A stretch of DNA of 64,000 nt from Burkholderia diffusa (GCF_902499115.1 NZ_CABVPN010000021.1:1-64000); one strand, 5' to 3'. Shown: positions 1 to 9,192, numbered from the stretch's first letter. Notes: generated by a model not told the origin, from the sequence alone. Made by a program: numbers and translations.

Positions 1-435
1 GCTCACGACGTTGAACCACTTGCCCGACATGTTCACCGGCGAGCCGTGCGTCAGGTGGCCGCCGTGCGCGAGGCTCAGCCCCATGATCGTGTCGCCCGGC
101 TTGAGCATCGCGAAGAACACGCCCTGGTTCGCCTGCGAACCCGAGTTCGGCTGCACGTTCGCCGCTTCCGCGCCGAACAGCTGCTTCACGCGGTCGATCG
201 CCAGCTGCTCGACCACGTCGACGTATTCACAGCCGCCGTAGTAGCGCTTGCCCGGATACCCTTCCGCGTACTTGTTCGTGAGCTGCGAGCCCTGTGCGGC
301 CATCACGGCCGGGCTCGTGTAGTTTTCCGACGCGATCAGCTCGATGTGCTCTTCCTGGCGGCGGTTCTCGTCCTGAATGGCAGTCCAGAGTTCCGGATCG
401 ACGTTGGCGACGGTGCTGGTAGTGCGATTGAACAT
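1..435 (-). CDS. glyA: Serine hydroxymethyltransferase, N-terminal part (cut by window edge)
   Basis: PLP enzyme that interconverts serine and glycine while loading tetrahydrofolate with a one-carbon unit, in the cytoplasm. The first 145 codons are present. The translation opens MFNRTTSTVANVDPELW and continues with the family signatures ELIASENYTSP, NKYAEGYPGKRYYGG and LSLAHGGHLTHGSPVN. These cover the N-terminal arm and the start of the PLP-binding large domain; the catalytic lysine lies outside the window. The start is the ATG at 435. Burkholderia often carries more than one glyA, and which paralogue this is cannot be told from the fragment. Confidence 0.95.
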   Translation of the reverse strand, partial: MFNRTTSTVANVDPELWTAIQDENRRQEEHIELIASENYTSPAVMAAQGSQLTNKYAEGYPGKRYYGGCEYVDVVEQLAIDRVKQLFGAEAANVQPNSGSQANQGVFFAMLKPGDTIMGLSLAHGGHLTHGSPVNMSGKWFNVVS

Positions 436-655
436 GATGATTGATCAAAAGAAAGTGATGGATTGACCCTGGTATGCCGGACTTGCCCGGACCCGCGAAG
501 CCGAGCGCCGGACCGGCGCTCGATGACGTCATCAACCATGCCGCCCCGCGATGCCGGCTGAACGGTGATTCGGCATTGCCATTCCAACAGACGCAAATTC
601 GTTCAGATAGAAGGATTACGACAATCCGCTAGGACGCATCGCGCGGCGAACCCGC
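436..655 (-). other. Leader region of glyA
   Basis: About 220 bases separate the terminator behind the upstream dehydrogenase gene from the glyA start. No convincing small gene is present: the short frames here have shadow-like composition. The region presumably holds the glyA promoter and 5' leader. I see no structured RNA that I can name with confidence. Confidence 0.4.
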
Positions 656-694
656 AAAAAAAATCGAAGGCCCGCATCGCTGCGGAACCTTCGA
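656..694 (-). terminator. Intrinsic terminator behind the SDR gene
   Basis: Reading the minus strand, TCGAAGG and CCTTCGA form the outer stem and CCGCA/TGCGG the inner stem around a GCGA loop. Eight consecutive T follow directly (A-run at 656-663 on the plus strand). This is a textbook Rho-independent terminator about 60 bases past the stop of the dehydrogenase gene. Confidence 0.85.
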
Positions 695-755
695 CGGGAC
701 CTGCCGCTCCTGGAGAATTCGTGCCTGCCCTTCGGCCTCCTGCGAATATCGGGGC

Positions 756-1535
756 CTAAACAGCGGAAAAACAGTTGTCGACGAACAGATGGGTACCGTT
801 GACGAAGCTCGATTCGTCCGACGCCAGGAACAGCGCGGCCGCGGCCACTTCCGACGGCTCGCACAGCCGGCCTTGCTGCACCGCGATAGCCGCTTCGGTC
901 GCGTCCACGCCCATCGCCTGCAGATCCTTGAGCTCGCGCATCCCGTGCGGCGTGCGGATGAACCCGGGCGCCAGCGCGTTGCAGCGGATGCCGCGGTCGC
1001 GGTATTCGACTGCGATCGCCCGCGCGAACATGTGGCACGCGCCCTTGGTCGCGTCATACAGCACCTCGCCGGGCGTCGCGCAGACGGCCGAGATCGACGA
1101 CGTGCAGACGATGCTGCCGCGCCCCTGTTCCAGCATCTGCGGCAGGACTGCCTTCGTCATCAGGAACATGCTCTTCACGTTCACGCCCATCAGCCAGTCC
1201 CATTCCGACTCCTCGATGTCGAGGAACGGTTTGACGATCAGCGTGCCCGCGTGATTGAACAGGATGTCCGCATTGCCATACTGCCGGCGTGCCGCGTCGA
1301 CCGCCGCCTGCACCTCCGACTGCTTCGACACGTCGGCGCCGACGCCCATCGCCTGCAAGCCGGCATCGCGCAGCCGCGACGCGAGCGTTTCGGCCGCGTC
1401 GCCGTCGCGGTCGATGATCGCCACCTTCGCGCCCTGCGCGGCGAACAGTTCGGACGCGGCGCCGCCGCATCCGCCCGCGCCGCCGCTCACGATGGCGACC
1501 TTGCCGGCCAGGCGTCCGTCAATCTTGGCATTCAT
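756..1535 (-). CDS. Short-chain dehydrogenase/reductase (SDR)
   Basis: A 259-residue NAD(P)-dependent oxidoreductase of the classical SDR family. The N-terminal Rossmann motif is SGGAGGCG, a variant of TGxxxGxG. The NHAG motif, the catalytic serine in CTSSIS and the active-site YDATK (YxxxK) are all present in the usual order. The ATG at 1535 follows a clear GGAGAG ribosome site. The gene sits 33 bases downstream of the FAD-linked oxidase gene on the same strand, so the two probably form an operon acting on a sugar-like or alcohol substrate. The substrate cannot be named from sequence. Confidence 0.9.
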   Translation of the reverse strand: MNAKIDGRLAGKVAIVSGGAGGCGGAASELFAAQGAKVAIIDRDGDAAETLASRLRDAGLQAMGVGADVSKQSEVQAAVDAARRQYGNADILFNHAGTLIVKPFLDIEESEWDWLMGVNVKSMFLMTKAVLPQMLEQGRGSIVCTSSISAVCATPGEVLYDATKGACHMFARAIAVEYRDRGIRCNALAPGFIRTPHGMRELKDLQAMGVDATEAAIAVQQGRLCEPSEVAAAALFLASDESSFVNGTHLFVDNCFSAV

Positions 1536-1568
1536 TCGTCGCTCTCCAGTCTGGTTCGTTCGGACCGC

Positions 1569-2816
1569 TCAGCTGAACAGCGTCCGAAGATGATCGTTGA
1601 GGAAACGGCCTTCCGGGTCCACGCTGCGGCGCAGTTCGCGGAATGCTTCGGCCTTCGGGAACCAGCGATCCACGTCATCGCGGTTCGTGAAGTGCAGCTT
1701 GCCCCAGTGCGGACGCGAACCGTAATCGCGCAGGATGTCGTCGACGTCCTTCAGGAACGGCCAGTAGTCGACGCCGTTCGGCCCGCCCGAGCACGAGATG
1801 GTTACGCTGTCCTGATTGTTGAACGGGCTGATCCACGCCGGATCGCCCTTCGTGAAGCGGTACTCGACCGGGAAGATGCAGTCGCGATGCTTCGTGAGGA
1901 TCAGGTCGCGCACGCGGCGCAGCGCTTCCTTGCCGTGTTCGGCGGGCACGGCGTATTCGAGTTCGTGGAAGTTCGCGACGTAGTGAATCGCATAGACCTC
2001 GGCGCTGTACGCGATCTTCTCGTGCTCGCCTTCGAAGAACGTGCGTTCGTCGGTGACGTCCATCACCTTGATTTCGCACACGTCGTAGTCTTTCTTCGAG
2101 TTCGACACCTTCGCGGTGTCGGGCAGGCAGTACAGGTGGCGGCTTTCGGACGTCGGGCACCAGAAGAAACCGAAATGCCGGTGCGTGGCCGCGAGGTCGT
2201 CGTACTTTTCCATCAGCGCCTCGAAGTCCTCGCGCCACACGCGGTCGTGCAGCCAGAACGCGTCGGTCACCTGCAGCGTCAGCTCCGACACCACGCCGAA
2301 CAGGCCGATGTTCACCTGCGTCGCATGCAGCAGGTCGAGGTCCTGCCTGTCGCTCACCTCCATGATCGAGCCGTCGGGGCGAACGATCCGCATCCCGACG
2401 ACCTGCGACGACAGATTGCTCAGCGTCACCCCCGTGCCGTGCGTGCCGGTTGCGAGCGCACCGGCAATGGCCTGCGAATCGATGTCGCCCTGGTTGACGA
2501 GCGAGAAGCCGATGTCCTTCAGATGACGCGTCACCGCGTTGATCCGCGTGCCGGCCTTCACCGTGACGCGCTTTCGCTGCTCGTCGACCGCGACGATGCC
2601 CTGGTGGTCCTTCAGCGACAGCAACAGGCCGCTCGTCGCGACGACCGGCGTGAACGAATGTCCCGATCCCGAGCATCGGACGTTCTTGCCCTGGCTCGTC
2701 GCCGCATGCACCAGCTCGGCGATCTCCGCCTCGCTGGTCGGCGACGCGATGTGCGCGGCAACGCACGACTGATTGCCCACCCAGTTCCGCCAGAATCCGC
2801 CACGTGGAAGCTCCAT
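1569..2816 (-). CDS. FAD-linked oxidase, aldonolactone (arabinono-1,4-lactone/gulonolactone) oxidase type
   Basis: A 415-residue flavoenzyme. The N-terminal FAD_binding_4 domain contains GSGHSFTPV, the motif whose histidine carries covalent flavin in relatives, and the C-terminal half has the D-arabinono-1,4-lactone-oxidase hallmark RPHWGKLHF. Family members oxidise aldonolactones or alditols with O2. I chose the ATG at 2816 (MELPRGGFWRNW) because GGAGAG lies just upstream; a longer reading frame to 2981 adds 55 residues of non-family sequence. It is probably transcribed with the SDR gene that follows, and the divergent AraC regulator is the obvious control candidate. Confidence 0.85.
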   Translation of the reverse strand: MELPRGGFWRNWVGNQSCVAAHIASPTSEAEIAELVHAATSQGKNVRCSGSGHSFTPVVATSGLLLSLKDHQGIVAVDEQRKRVTVKAGTRINAVTRHLKDIGFSLVNQGDIDSQAIAGALATGTHGTGVTLSNLSSQVVGMRIVRPDGSIMEVSDRQDLDLLHATQVNIGLFGVVSELTLQVTDAFWLHDRVWREDFEALMEKYDDLAATHRHFGFFWCPTSESRHLYCLPDTAKVSNSKKDYDVCEIKVMDVTDERTFFEGEHEKIAYSAEVYAIHYVANFHELEYAVPAEHGKEALRRVRDLILTKHRDCIFPVEYRFTKGDPAWISPFNNQDSVTISCSGGPNGVDYWPFLKDVDDILRDYGSRPHWGKLHFTNRDDVDRWFPKAEAFRELRRSVDPEGRFLNDHLRTLFS

Positions 2817-3077
2817 CGACGTCTCTCCAGAAGTGTGCCGCCGGTCCCACGCCGGCAGCCGTGTTCGGTTCGTCCGGCAACGAAGCGCGATGCTCCCGGC
2901 GCCGGCGCGATGCGATGCGTTGTGTTCCGTTCGTGCCAAAGGTATTGCGCCAGCCGGCTTTTCACTATCGGATTTCGGCAAGCGAGGGTTTCTTCGGGGA
3001 ATCGGGCCATCGGGGTTTTTGACCGGCTCGTGCAGCGGCTACAATGCATCGATCCGGCCCGCCCCTTCCCGACTCCG

Positions 3078-4103
3078 ATGACGCCGTCCGCCGATCCGAG
3101 CGATTTTTCTGGCGCCCCGCCGTTTGCGCGAACGGTGGCGTTCTGCGCGTTCACCGACGTGGAGGAACAGGCGCGGATCTTCGACGGCTGGGATCTCAAC
3201 TACACGCAGATCTCGGGCGGCCTGTTTCATGGCTCGTCGTCCATCGTGTCGCTCGGCGGCATCCGGCTCCTGGTCGAGGACCTCGACAAGGTGATCCTGC
3301 AGCAGGGCGCGGTGCCGTCCGACCGCATCGCGGTGGCCGTGCCGCTGGAACTCGAAGGCCATGCACGCATGTGCGGCGAGAAGAGCGGGCGCGACAGCCT
3401 GCATGTGTTCTCGAGCCAGCCCGTGTTCGAGTTCTATTCGCCCGACCGGCACGTGCTCGTGAACGTCGAGATCGAACCCGACAAGCTGTCGACGGAGGCG
3501 ATGCGCACACTCGCCGCGTCGCTGCGCGCGCGTACCTTCGCGCCGCTGATCCCGATGACGCCCCAGGTCGCGGACCGCTTGCGCGACCTGCTGCGCCACA
3601 CGATGGCCGCGGCCGCGAAAAGCACGCCGATCGAGGACGTGACGACGCAGGAGCGGATCGAACTGCTCGAGCGGACCGTGCTGTATGCGATTTCCGAAGC
3701 GATGACGATGCCCGCGCCGGACGCGGACGCCCTCGCGACGCGGCGGACGAAGTACTGGTCGCTCGTGAACGCAGTGCAGGAGCGGCTGCAGGATGCGTCG
3801 ACGTGCCCGCTGTCGATCGCCGAACTGTGCGTGCAGCTCGGCATCAGCCGGCGTACCGCGCAATACGCGTTCAACGACACGCTCAACCTGAATCCGATCG
3901 CCTATCTGCGCGCCGTCCGGCTGAATCACGTTCGCCGCGAGCTGCGGCTCGGCGGGTCCGTGACGTCGGCCGCGACGAAGTGGGGCTTCTGGCACCTGAG
4001 CAGCTTTGCGCAGGACTACCGCGCGATGTTCGGCGAGTTGCCGTCGGCGACGGCGCGGCGTTACGCGCACCGGGAAGCTGAACATCGATCACGTGATACG
4101 TGA
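3078..4103 (+). CDS. AraC-family transcriptional regulator
   Basis: A 341-residue regulator. The C-terminal third carries the two-helix-turn-helix AraC DNA-binding domain (SIAELCVQLGISRRTAQYAF, then LNPIAYLRAVRLNHVRREL and WGFWHLSSFAQDYRAMFGELP). The N-terminal 200 residues resemble the effector domain of EutR-like members but give no ligand. The ATG at 3078 starts the recognisable protein; no strong ribosome site precedes it. It is transcribed away from the FAD oxidase/SDR pair across about 260 bases and most likely controls them. Confidence 0.88.
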   Translation: MTPSADPSDFSGAPPFARTVAFCAFTDVEEQARIFDGWDLNYTQISGGLFHGSSSIVSLGGIRLLVEDLDKVILQQGAVPSDRIAVAVPLELEGHARMCGEKSGRDSLHVFSSQPVFEFYSPDRHVLVNVEIEPDKLSTEAMRTLAASLRARTFAPLIPMTPQVADRLRDLLRHTMAAAAKSTPIEDVTTQERIELLERTVLYAISEAMTMPAPDADALATRRTKYWSLVNAVQERLQDASTCPLSIAELCVQLGISRRTAQYAFNDTLNLNPIAYLRAVRLNHVRRELRLGGSVTSAATKWGFWHLSSFAQDYRAMFGELPSATARRYAHREAEHRSRDT

Positions 4104-4140
4104 CGCGGCTTCGCGTTGCCTGCGCATGAACTGAGCTTCC

Positions 4141-4174
4141 ATGAAGAAAGCCGCGGCCGGACTTGCGCCGCGGC
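4141..4174 (-). terminator. Possible terminator hairpin
   Basis: GCCGCGGC (4150-4157) pairs with GCCGCGGC (4167-4174). Read on the minus strand the stem is followed by the pyrimidine-rich CTTTCTTC. It lies between the convergent AraC gene and the EF-hand gene and could end transcription of the latter. The T-tract is imperfect. Confidence 0.4.
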
Positions 4175-4248
4175 GGGCTGAAAGCAGGCCGCCTCAGCAG
4201 GGAGCGGCCGGCACCGGCCACCACCCTGCGCACGACCTCGCTACACCG

Positions 4249-4677
4249 TCACTCCTGCTGTTCCTGCTCCGCCTGCACCTGCCGCTGCTGGATGAACTGC
4301 CGCACATCGCTCATCGTCACGCGACCGGTGTGTTTCGCATCGATCTCGTCGAAGTGCTTCGCGACGAAGCCCAGCCCGCTGCTCTGCGCCTGCGCTTTCG
4401 TCACCGCCGCGCCGTTGCTCAGCACCGTGTTGCCGCCGAGCCGGGCGTCGACGCGCCGCTGCGCCTGCTGCTGCAGCGTCGCGCCGGTCGACGGCAATAC
4501 CGGCGCCACGCGGGTCGAAGGAAAGAACGGACCGTCGACACCGTGCCCGCCGTGCGGCAGCTTCACAGGGGCCACCGCCTGCGGCGGCAGTGCATGGGCG
4601 CTGCTCATCACGGCACCGAGGACGATCGACGCAGACATACGCCGCATCAAGTTGATTAGGGACATGATCACTCGCAT
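4249..4677 (-). CDS. Small exported EF-hand-like protein
   Basis: A 142-residue protein with a hydrophobic N-terminus that looks like a signal peptide, cut after SSAHA. Near the C-terminus, DAKHTGRVTMSD fits a 12-residue EF-hand loop, with ligands at positions 1, 3, 5, 12, glycine at 6 and a hydrophobic residue at 8. It is followed by a Gln/Glu-rich tail. Calcium binding is inferred from this single loop. The gene starts 44 bases downstream of the serine carboxypeptidase on the same strand and is probably co-transcribed. An internal ATG at 4665 is an alternative start. Confidence 0.65.
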   Translation of the reverse strand: MRVIMSLINLMRRMSASIVLGAVMSSAHALPPQAVAPVKLPHGGHGVDGPFFPSTRVAPVLPSTGATLQQQAQRRVDARLGGNTVLSNGAAVTKAQAQSSGLGFVAKHFDEIDAKHTGRVTMSDVRQFIQQRQVQAEQEQQE

Positions 4678-4721
4678 TCAATGGATGAATAGAGGGTTCC
4701 TTTTCGCAAGGAGTCCGTCGT

Positions 4722-6572
4722 TTATGGTGCCACCGCCAGCGTCGTCGCGGCCGTCGCGCCCGGCACGCTGCCGGTCGGCGTGCCGGCCGGGTTCTCGTCC
4801 GGCCACGGCGGCGGCAGCGTGCGCAGCGTCAGCGCCGTCGGAATCCGCCTGCCTTGATAGAAGATCTTCAGGTCGCGCTTCATCTGCGGACGGGCCACGT
4901 CATCCAGATACGTCATGTGCCCGCCCTGGAAGAAGTTCACCTGCAGCTTCGGGTTCAGGCCCTTCACGGTCTGCAGCCGCGCTAGTTGCTTCTCGGTGTT
5001 GAAGAACGGCGTCGCCAGATCGTGAAGGCCGTTTTCCGCGAGCACCCGGAGCTTCGGATTGAGCTGCAGCGCGCCGAGCAGATCGGGGATCGAGTCGGGC
5101 ATCGGCTGGCCGTCATGCGAGAAGTCCCACACCTGGATGATGTTGTCGTTCAGTGGCAGGTAAGTCGCGTTCGGCGCGGTGTAGCCGAGGTAGTCGGGCA
5201 TCTGCGTCGCGAGCGCGTTCGTGAACGGCTGCGAGATCAGGATGTCCGACGGATCGCCGTCCGCTTGCAGTCGCGGATCCGAGTTCGGCAACGACACACG
5301 TCCGTCGTAGCGGCCGATCGTCGTGCCGGGCAGCAGGCTCGTGCCGAACGGATTCGCGTTGAAGTAGCCGCGCAGCGCCTGCTGCGTGAGGCTCGACGGC
5401 AGCGACCACAGCTTCAGCGTCGCATCGCTCGGGAACACCGGCGTGCCGAGCGCATCCGGAATGCCGAGCTGGCTCAGCACCCACGACTGCGAATACTGCT
5501 GCAACTGGTTGTAGATCAGCGTCGTGAACAACTCGGTCTGCAGTGCATACAGATACGGGTTGACCGGCGCCGGCGACACCTGGTTGAAGTACGCCGCTAC
5601 CGCTGCATAGCCGGGCAGGTAGCCGGCCACGGTATCGGTCTCGAGCAGCAGCCCTTCGGTCGACTGCGTGATCGCCACCGCTTCCACCGCATCGGCGAAG
5701 TAGTTCAGGATCGACGACTGCAGCACGATCCCGGTCAGGTGCACGCCGGCCGATTCGAGCGCCAGCGCGAGCATGTCGGTACGCGGCGTGCCGTATGACT
5801 CGCCGTACAGGTAGATCGGCGACGTGCCGCGGCTGTTGACGTTCAGGTAGCGCTGGATGAAGTCGCGCATGATGTTGACGTCCGCGTCCGAACCCCAGTA
5901 CTTCTGGTTGGTGTTCGGCAGCACGGCTTCCGACAGCCCGGTTCCCGGCGGGTCGATGAACACGAGGTCGGTCGTGTCGATCAGGCTTTCCGCGTTGTCG
6001 ACGAGCGGATAGTTCGGCCAGTTGTTGCCGAACAGCGGATCGGGCGTGGCGACGCGCGTCGGCGCGAAGGAGCCGAGGCGCAGCCAGATCGACGACGATC
6101 CGGGGCCGCCGTTATAGACGAACGTGACGGGGCGCGGCTTGCCGTTCGTGCTCGGCGCGGTGTACGCGACGTATGACATCGACGCTTCCGCGTTGCCGTT
6201 CGCGTCCTGCGCGGTCAGGTGGCCCGTGGTCGTCGTGTAGCTGACCGTCGTGCCGCCGGATTTCCACTGGTAATGCATCACCGCCGCCTTCTCCGAGACC
6301 TGCGCGGCCGCAAGGCCGTCGGTCGCGTTCATCGAATAGGCGACGGGGTCGACGTAAGGCTGGTTCGCCGCCGGCGACTGGCTGTCGGCCGCCGCTTGCG
6401 CGCTGGCCTGCTGGCTGGCGGTGGCCTGCGCGAGGCTCGACGCGCCGACCGACGACGAATCGTCGCCGCCGCAGCCCGCGAGCACGAGCGTCACGACGGT
6501 CAATGCGCCTAGCCCGGCCAGCCAGCCGCGACGCGCGCGGCGGCTGCCGGTACTGCTCCTGTCTGGTTTCAT
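4722..6572 (-). CDS. S10-family serine carboxypeptidase, lipoprotein
   Basis: A 616-residue exported protein. The N-terminus has an Arg-rich stretch, a hydrophobic segment and the lipobox VLAGCGG, predicting a lipid-anchored envelope protein. The S10 hallmarks appear in order: YNGGPGSSSIW near the oxyanion region, LYGESYGT with the nucleophile serine, NGLHDLATPF with the catalytic aspartate and GGHMTYL with the histidine. It should remove C-terminal residues from peptides outside the cytoplasm. The ATG at 6572 begins the signal sequence; 50 upstream codons in the same frame do not look coding. Confidence 0.9.
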   Translation of the reverse strand: MKPDRSSTGSRRARRGWLAGLGALTVVTLVLAGCGGDDSSSVGASSLAQATASQQASAQAAADSQSPAANQPYVDPVAYSMNATDGLAAAQVSEKAAVMHYQWKSGGTTVSYTTTTGHLTAQDANGNAEASMSYVAYTAPSTNGKPRPVTFVYNGGPGSSSIWLRLGSFAPTRVATPDPLFGNNWPNYPLVDNAESLIDTTDLVFIDPPGTGLSEAVLPNTNQKYWGSDADVNIMRDFIQRYLNVNSRGTSPIYLYGESYGTPRTDMLALALESAGVHLTGIVLQSSILNYFADAVEAVAITQSTEGLLLETDTVAGYLPGYAAVAAYFNQVSPAPVNPYLYALQTELFTTLIYNQLQQYSQSWVLSQLGIPDALGTPVFPSDATLKLWSLPSSLTQQALRGYFNANPFGTSLLPGTTIGRYDGRVSLPNSDPRLQADGDPSDILISQPFTNALATQMPDYLGYTAPNATYLPLNDNIIQVWDFSHDGQPMPDSIPDLLGALQLNPKLRVLAENGLHDLATPFFNTEKQLARLQTVKGLNPKLQVNFFQGGHMTYLDDVARPQMKRDLKIFYQGRRIPTALTLRTLPPPWPDENPAGTPTGSVPGATAATTLAVAP

Positions 6573-7380
6573 CTCTGTCCTTGGGTCGGATACCGCTTCA
6601 CACGGGCCGCCATCGCCGGCGAAAAACGCGCAGGCATACCCGCCACTCGCGTTGCACGGTCGGCAGACGGCGGTTGGGGACTGGATTTCTTCGAGAGACT
6701 GAACTTGATACAGACACAGCAAACTGCTGGCGGAGAATGATGCGGGTAACGCCGCCCCCTTTGCAGTTTCAACGACTTATCGTATGACCAAAATTTACGA
6801 CATCACAAAAATAGGTGGTGCTGCGCTGCGTTGTCAAAGATCATTCCGATATTAAAAAATCTCTTATGATGCAAACGGCGATCAGTGTCTGGCATTTGAA
6901 AGAAAACACGATTGTTCGCACCCGGCTTGTTATATGAGTCGTTTTTATTGGAATGCGGCTGCGTTTCCGCACGTTGGGCAACGCTTCCAGACTTCGCATT
7001 GCGCATGGACGCCCTTCAAAGCGACAGGATTTTTCTTTCATTTTAATTATCCCGAATCGATTGGCGCGATTCAATGAATAAAAATCGGCATTGTCCAAAA
7101 AATACCGATTCCGATTATCTCCCGGACACGCCATGGAATTATTTACCCGGCATTGGAATTAAACCGCGGAGTGCGCCAAGCGGCATTGATGCGTAATGCG
7201 AAGGCATTCGCAATGAAGAAGCCGTCATTCGCGCCACGCATTCCGGATCGCATGACAGCGATCGCGAATCGGGCACGTGACGGCCGAGGGGGAGAGAGGC
7301 AGCGCGAGCGGCACAAGCACCGCCCGCGCGACGGCGTGCGGCAACGTCGCACGCCGTACTTCAGACACGCGAGTCAGCGA
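6573..7380. other. 808-base AT-rich intergenic region
   Basis: No frame here looks like a gene. From about 6780 to 7210 the sequence is much richer in A and T than its surroundings, with runs such as TTTTTCTTTCATTTT and ATGAATAAAAATCGG. The left edge should contain the promoter of the carboxypeptidase gene. The right edge carries the hairpin behind the nuclease gene. Confidence 0.6.
7331..7357 (-). terminator. Stem-loop behind the nuclease gene
   Basis: ACGGCGTGCG (7331-7340) and CGCACGCCGT (7348-7357) form a perfect 10-base stem with a 7-base loop, 24 bases past the nuclease stop codon. There is no T-run, so it may be a Rho-assisted terminator or an mRNA-stabilising hairpin. Confidence 0.5.
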
Positions 7381-9192
7381 TCAGCGCCCGTTGCCCGGCA
7401 ACGCGATATCGATCAGCACCGGATCGTGGTCCGATGAACGATACGCATCCGGCGCGTAGAACGTCTTCTGCTGCTCGGCCGACTTGTACGCGAGCGTGTA
7501 CTGCAGCGCGAGCGGCTCGTCCGCGTTGATGTGCCATTCGTGCACGGCCTTCACGTGCGATGCGAGCGGCAGCGACGCGAGCGCATGATCGAGGTAGCCG
7601 GCTTCGCCGTTGTACACGTAGCTGTACGCATTGGCGCCGATCCAGCGCGACACGAGGTTGCGGTAGCCGCGCGATTCGAGCAGGCGGATCGGGTCTTCAT
7701 ACGTGTAGCTGTTGAAGTCGCCGATCAGCAGCGTGCCCTGCCCTGCGACGCCCGTCGGGTTGCCGGCGAGCCAGTCGGCCAGCTTCGCGGCCGCGCGCGT
7801 GCGCGTCGGATTCCAGCAGCCCTGGCCGTCGCCCTGGTCGAGGTCGTCGTTCGCGGCGTCCGGGCAGTTCTTCGACTTCAGGTGATTGACCGCGATCGTC
7901 AACGCCTGCTTGCCGCCGATCCGGCGGAACGACTGCGCGAGCGGCTGGCGGTTCTTGTCGTCGATCGCCAGCGTCGACGCGCGGCCGACGGGTTCGACCG
8001 CGCGGCTGTCGTAAATCATCGCGACCGTGATCGCGTCGCCGCCGAGGCGCGACGTGCCCGGATCGACGACGCGCCAGTTGCTGCCGAGCTTCGCCGCGAG
8101 CTGACGCACCGCGCTCAGTTCGCCGTAGCCGTTGTTCTGGATTTCCATCAGGCCGATCACGTCGGCGTCGAGCGCCTTCAGCGCGCTGACGATCTTCGCT
8201 TCCTGGCGCTGGAATTCCTGGTAGTTCTTCGCGCCGCGGTTGTTCGGATCATCGAAGCCGCCGCCGAGACCGTTGCCGTTGAAGTAGTTGAGGACGTTGA
8301 ACGACGCGACGCGCAGGTTCGATTTCGGATCGCGCGCCGGTGCGTTGGTGCGCGGGTTCGAACGCGTGTCGAAAGCAGGCGCGGCCGCGCCGGGCAGCGG
8401 CTGCACGCGCCATGCGCCGTAGCGCACCTCGAGCACGCCTTCGACGTCGCGCACGGTGTAGCCCGAGCGCAACGTGTTCGCGGCCGACAGTTCCGGCGCC
8501 GGATACGGCACGGTCGCCGGGTTCTGCTTGTTCGAGCCGTCGTCGAGGACCAGCCGGTTGCGTGCGTTTGCATCGATCTGCGTCTGCGCCTGCGACGGCG
8601 GCACCACGCTCGTCGGTGTGCGCAGGCGGCCGTTGCTCAGCAACACGCTGCCGTAGCGGCCGAGTTCGTAATTTTCGGTGACGGTGAGCGTCTGTGGCAG
8701 GCGCACGCGCATCCCTTCATATGCGGCGAATGCGTTCGGGTTGTCGACCGGCAGCGAGAGCGTCGCCGGCGTGACCGTCTGGTTGTTCGCGCACACCGCG
8801 ATCGCGCCCGACAGCGTGAGCTGCGTCTGCCCGTATTTTTCCTCGATCTTGCCGGTCACGTGCACGAGATCGCCGGCCTTCGCGCGCACTTTCGGCGCAT
8901 AGACGAACAGGCCTTCGGAGACGCCCGGCTGGTTGCGGCGCTGCGCGTCGGCCTGCTGGACGAAGAAGCCGCCGAAGCCGTCCGTGCCGCCGAAATCGGC
9001 GGTGACGACCGCTTCGATCGACACGTTCTGGCCGGCGAGCGGCGACGGCGCGCCGGGCCCCTGGATGTCGGCGATCGGCGTCGTGCTGCCGCCGCAGTTC
9101 GGACTGACGGGAGCGGCGGTGACGGCGAAGACCGGTGCGGCAAGCGTGGGCAGCAGCAATAGCGGGGCAAACAGGCGGATTGTCGAGCGCAT
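7381..9192 (-). CDS. Secreted ExeM/NucH-type endonuclease
   Basis: A 603-residue exported nuclease. Residues 1 to about 23 are a signal peptide ending PVFA. An OB-fold-like region follows (roughly residues 60-130, with HVTGKIEEKYGQTQL). The C-terminal half is an endonuclease/exonuclease/phosphatase domain with RVASFNVLNYF, IGLMEIQNNGYGE, VNHLKSKNC, LIGDFNSY and SSDHDPVLIDI, which supply the metal and catalytic residues. Relatives degrade extracellular DNA. The gene stands alone, with a stem-loop directly behind it. Confidence 0.92.
   Translation of the reverse strand: MRSTIRLFAPLLLLPTLAAPVFAVTAAPVSPNCGGSTTPIADIQGPGAPSPLAGQNVSIEAVVTADFGGTDGFGGFFVQQADAQRRNQPGVSEGLFVYAPKVRAKAGDLVHVTGKIEEKYGQTQLTLSGAIAVCANNQTVTPATLSLPVDNPNAFAAYEGMRVRLPQTLTVTENYELGRYGSVLLSNGRLRTPTSVVPPSQAQTQIDANARNRLVLDDGSNKQNPATVPYPAPELSAANTLRSGYTVRDVEGVLEVRYGAWRVQPLPGAAAPAFDTRSNPRTNAPARDPKSNLRVASFNVLNYFNGNGLGGGFDDPNNRGAKNYQEFQRQEAKIVSALKALDADVIGLMEIQNNGYGELSAVRQLAAKLGSNWRVVDPGTSRLGGDAITVAMIYDSRAVEPVGRASTLAIDDKNRQPLAQSFRRIGGKQALTIAVNHLKSKNCPDAANDDLDQGDGQGCWNPTRTRAAAKLADWLAGNPTGVAGQGTLLIGDFNSYTYEDPIRLLESRGYRNLVSRWIGANAYSYVYNGEAGYLDHALASLPLASHVKAVHEWHINADEPLALQYTLAYKSAEQQKTFYAPDAYRSSDHDPVLIDIALPGNGR

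Noticed and set aside
656..760. Glycine riboswitch as an annotated feature
   Set aside because: Only two short words resemble the consensus; the GGAGAG and AAAGGAC elements and paired stems are not convincing, so it was kept only as a low-interest finding.
789..3077. Very long plus-strand frame continuing into the AraC gene (1104 codons in total)
   Set aside because: It is antisense to the SDR and FAD-oxidase genes and Arg/His/Ala-rich; only the part from 3078 shows a real protein family.
6803..7134. Minus-strand frames of 67 and 97 codons in the AT-rich gap
   Set aside because: No ribosome site, no family, overlapping each other in different frames.
7531..9162. 543-codon plus-strand frame
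   Set aside because: Mirror of the ExeM/NucH-type nuclease gene; Arg/Val/Ala-rich shadow typical of high-GC DNA.
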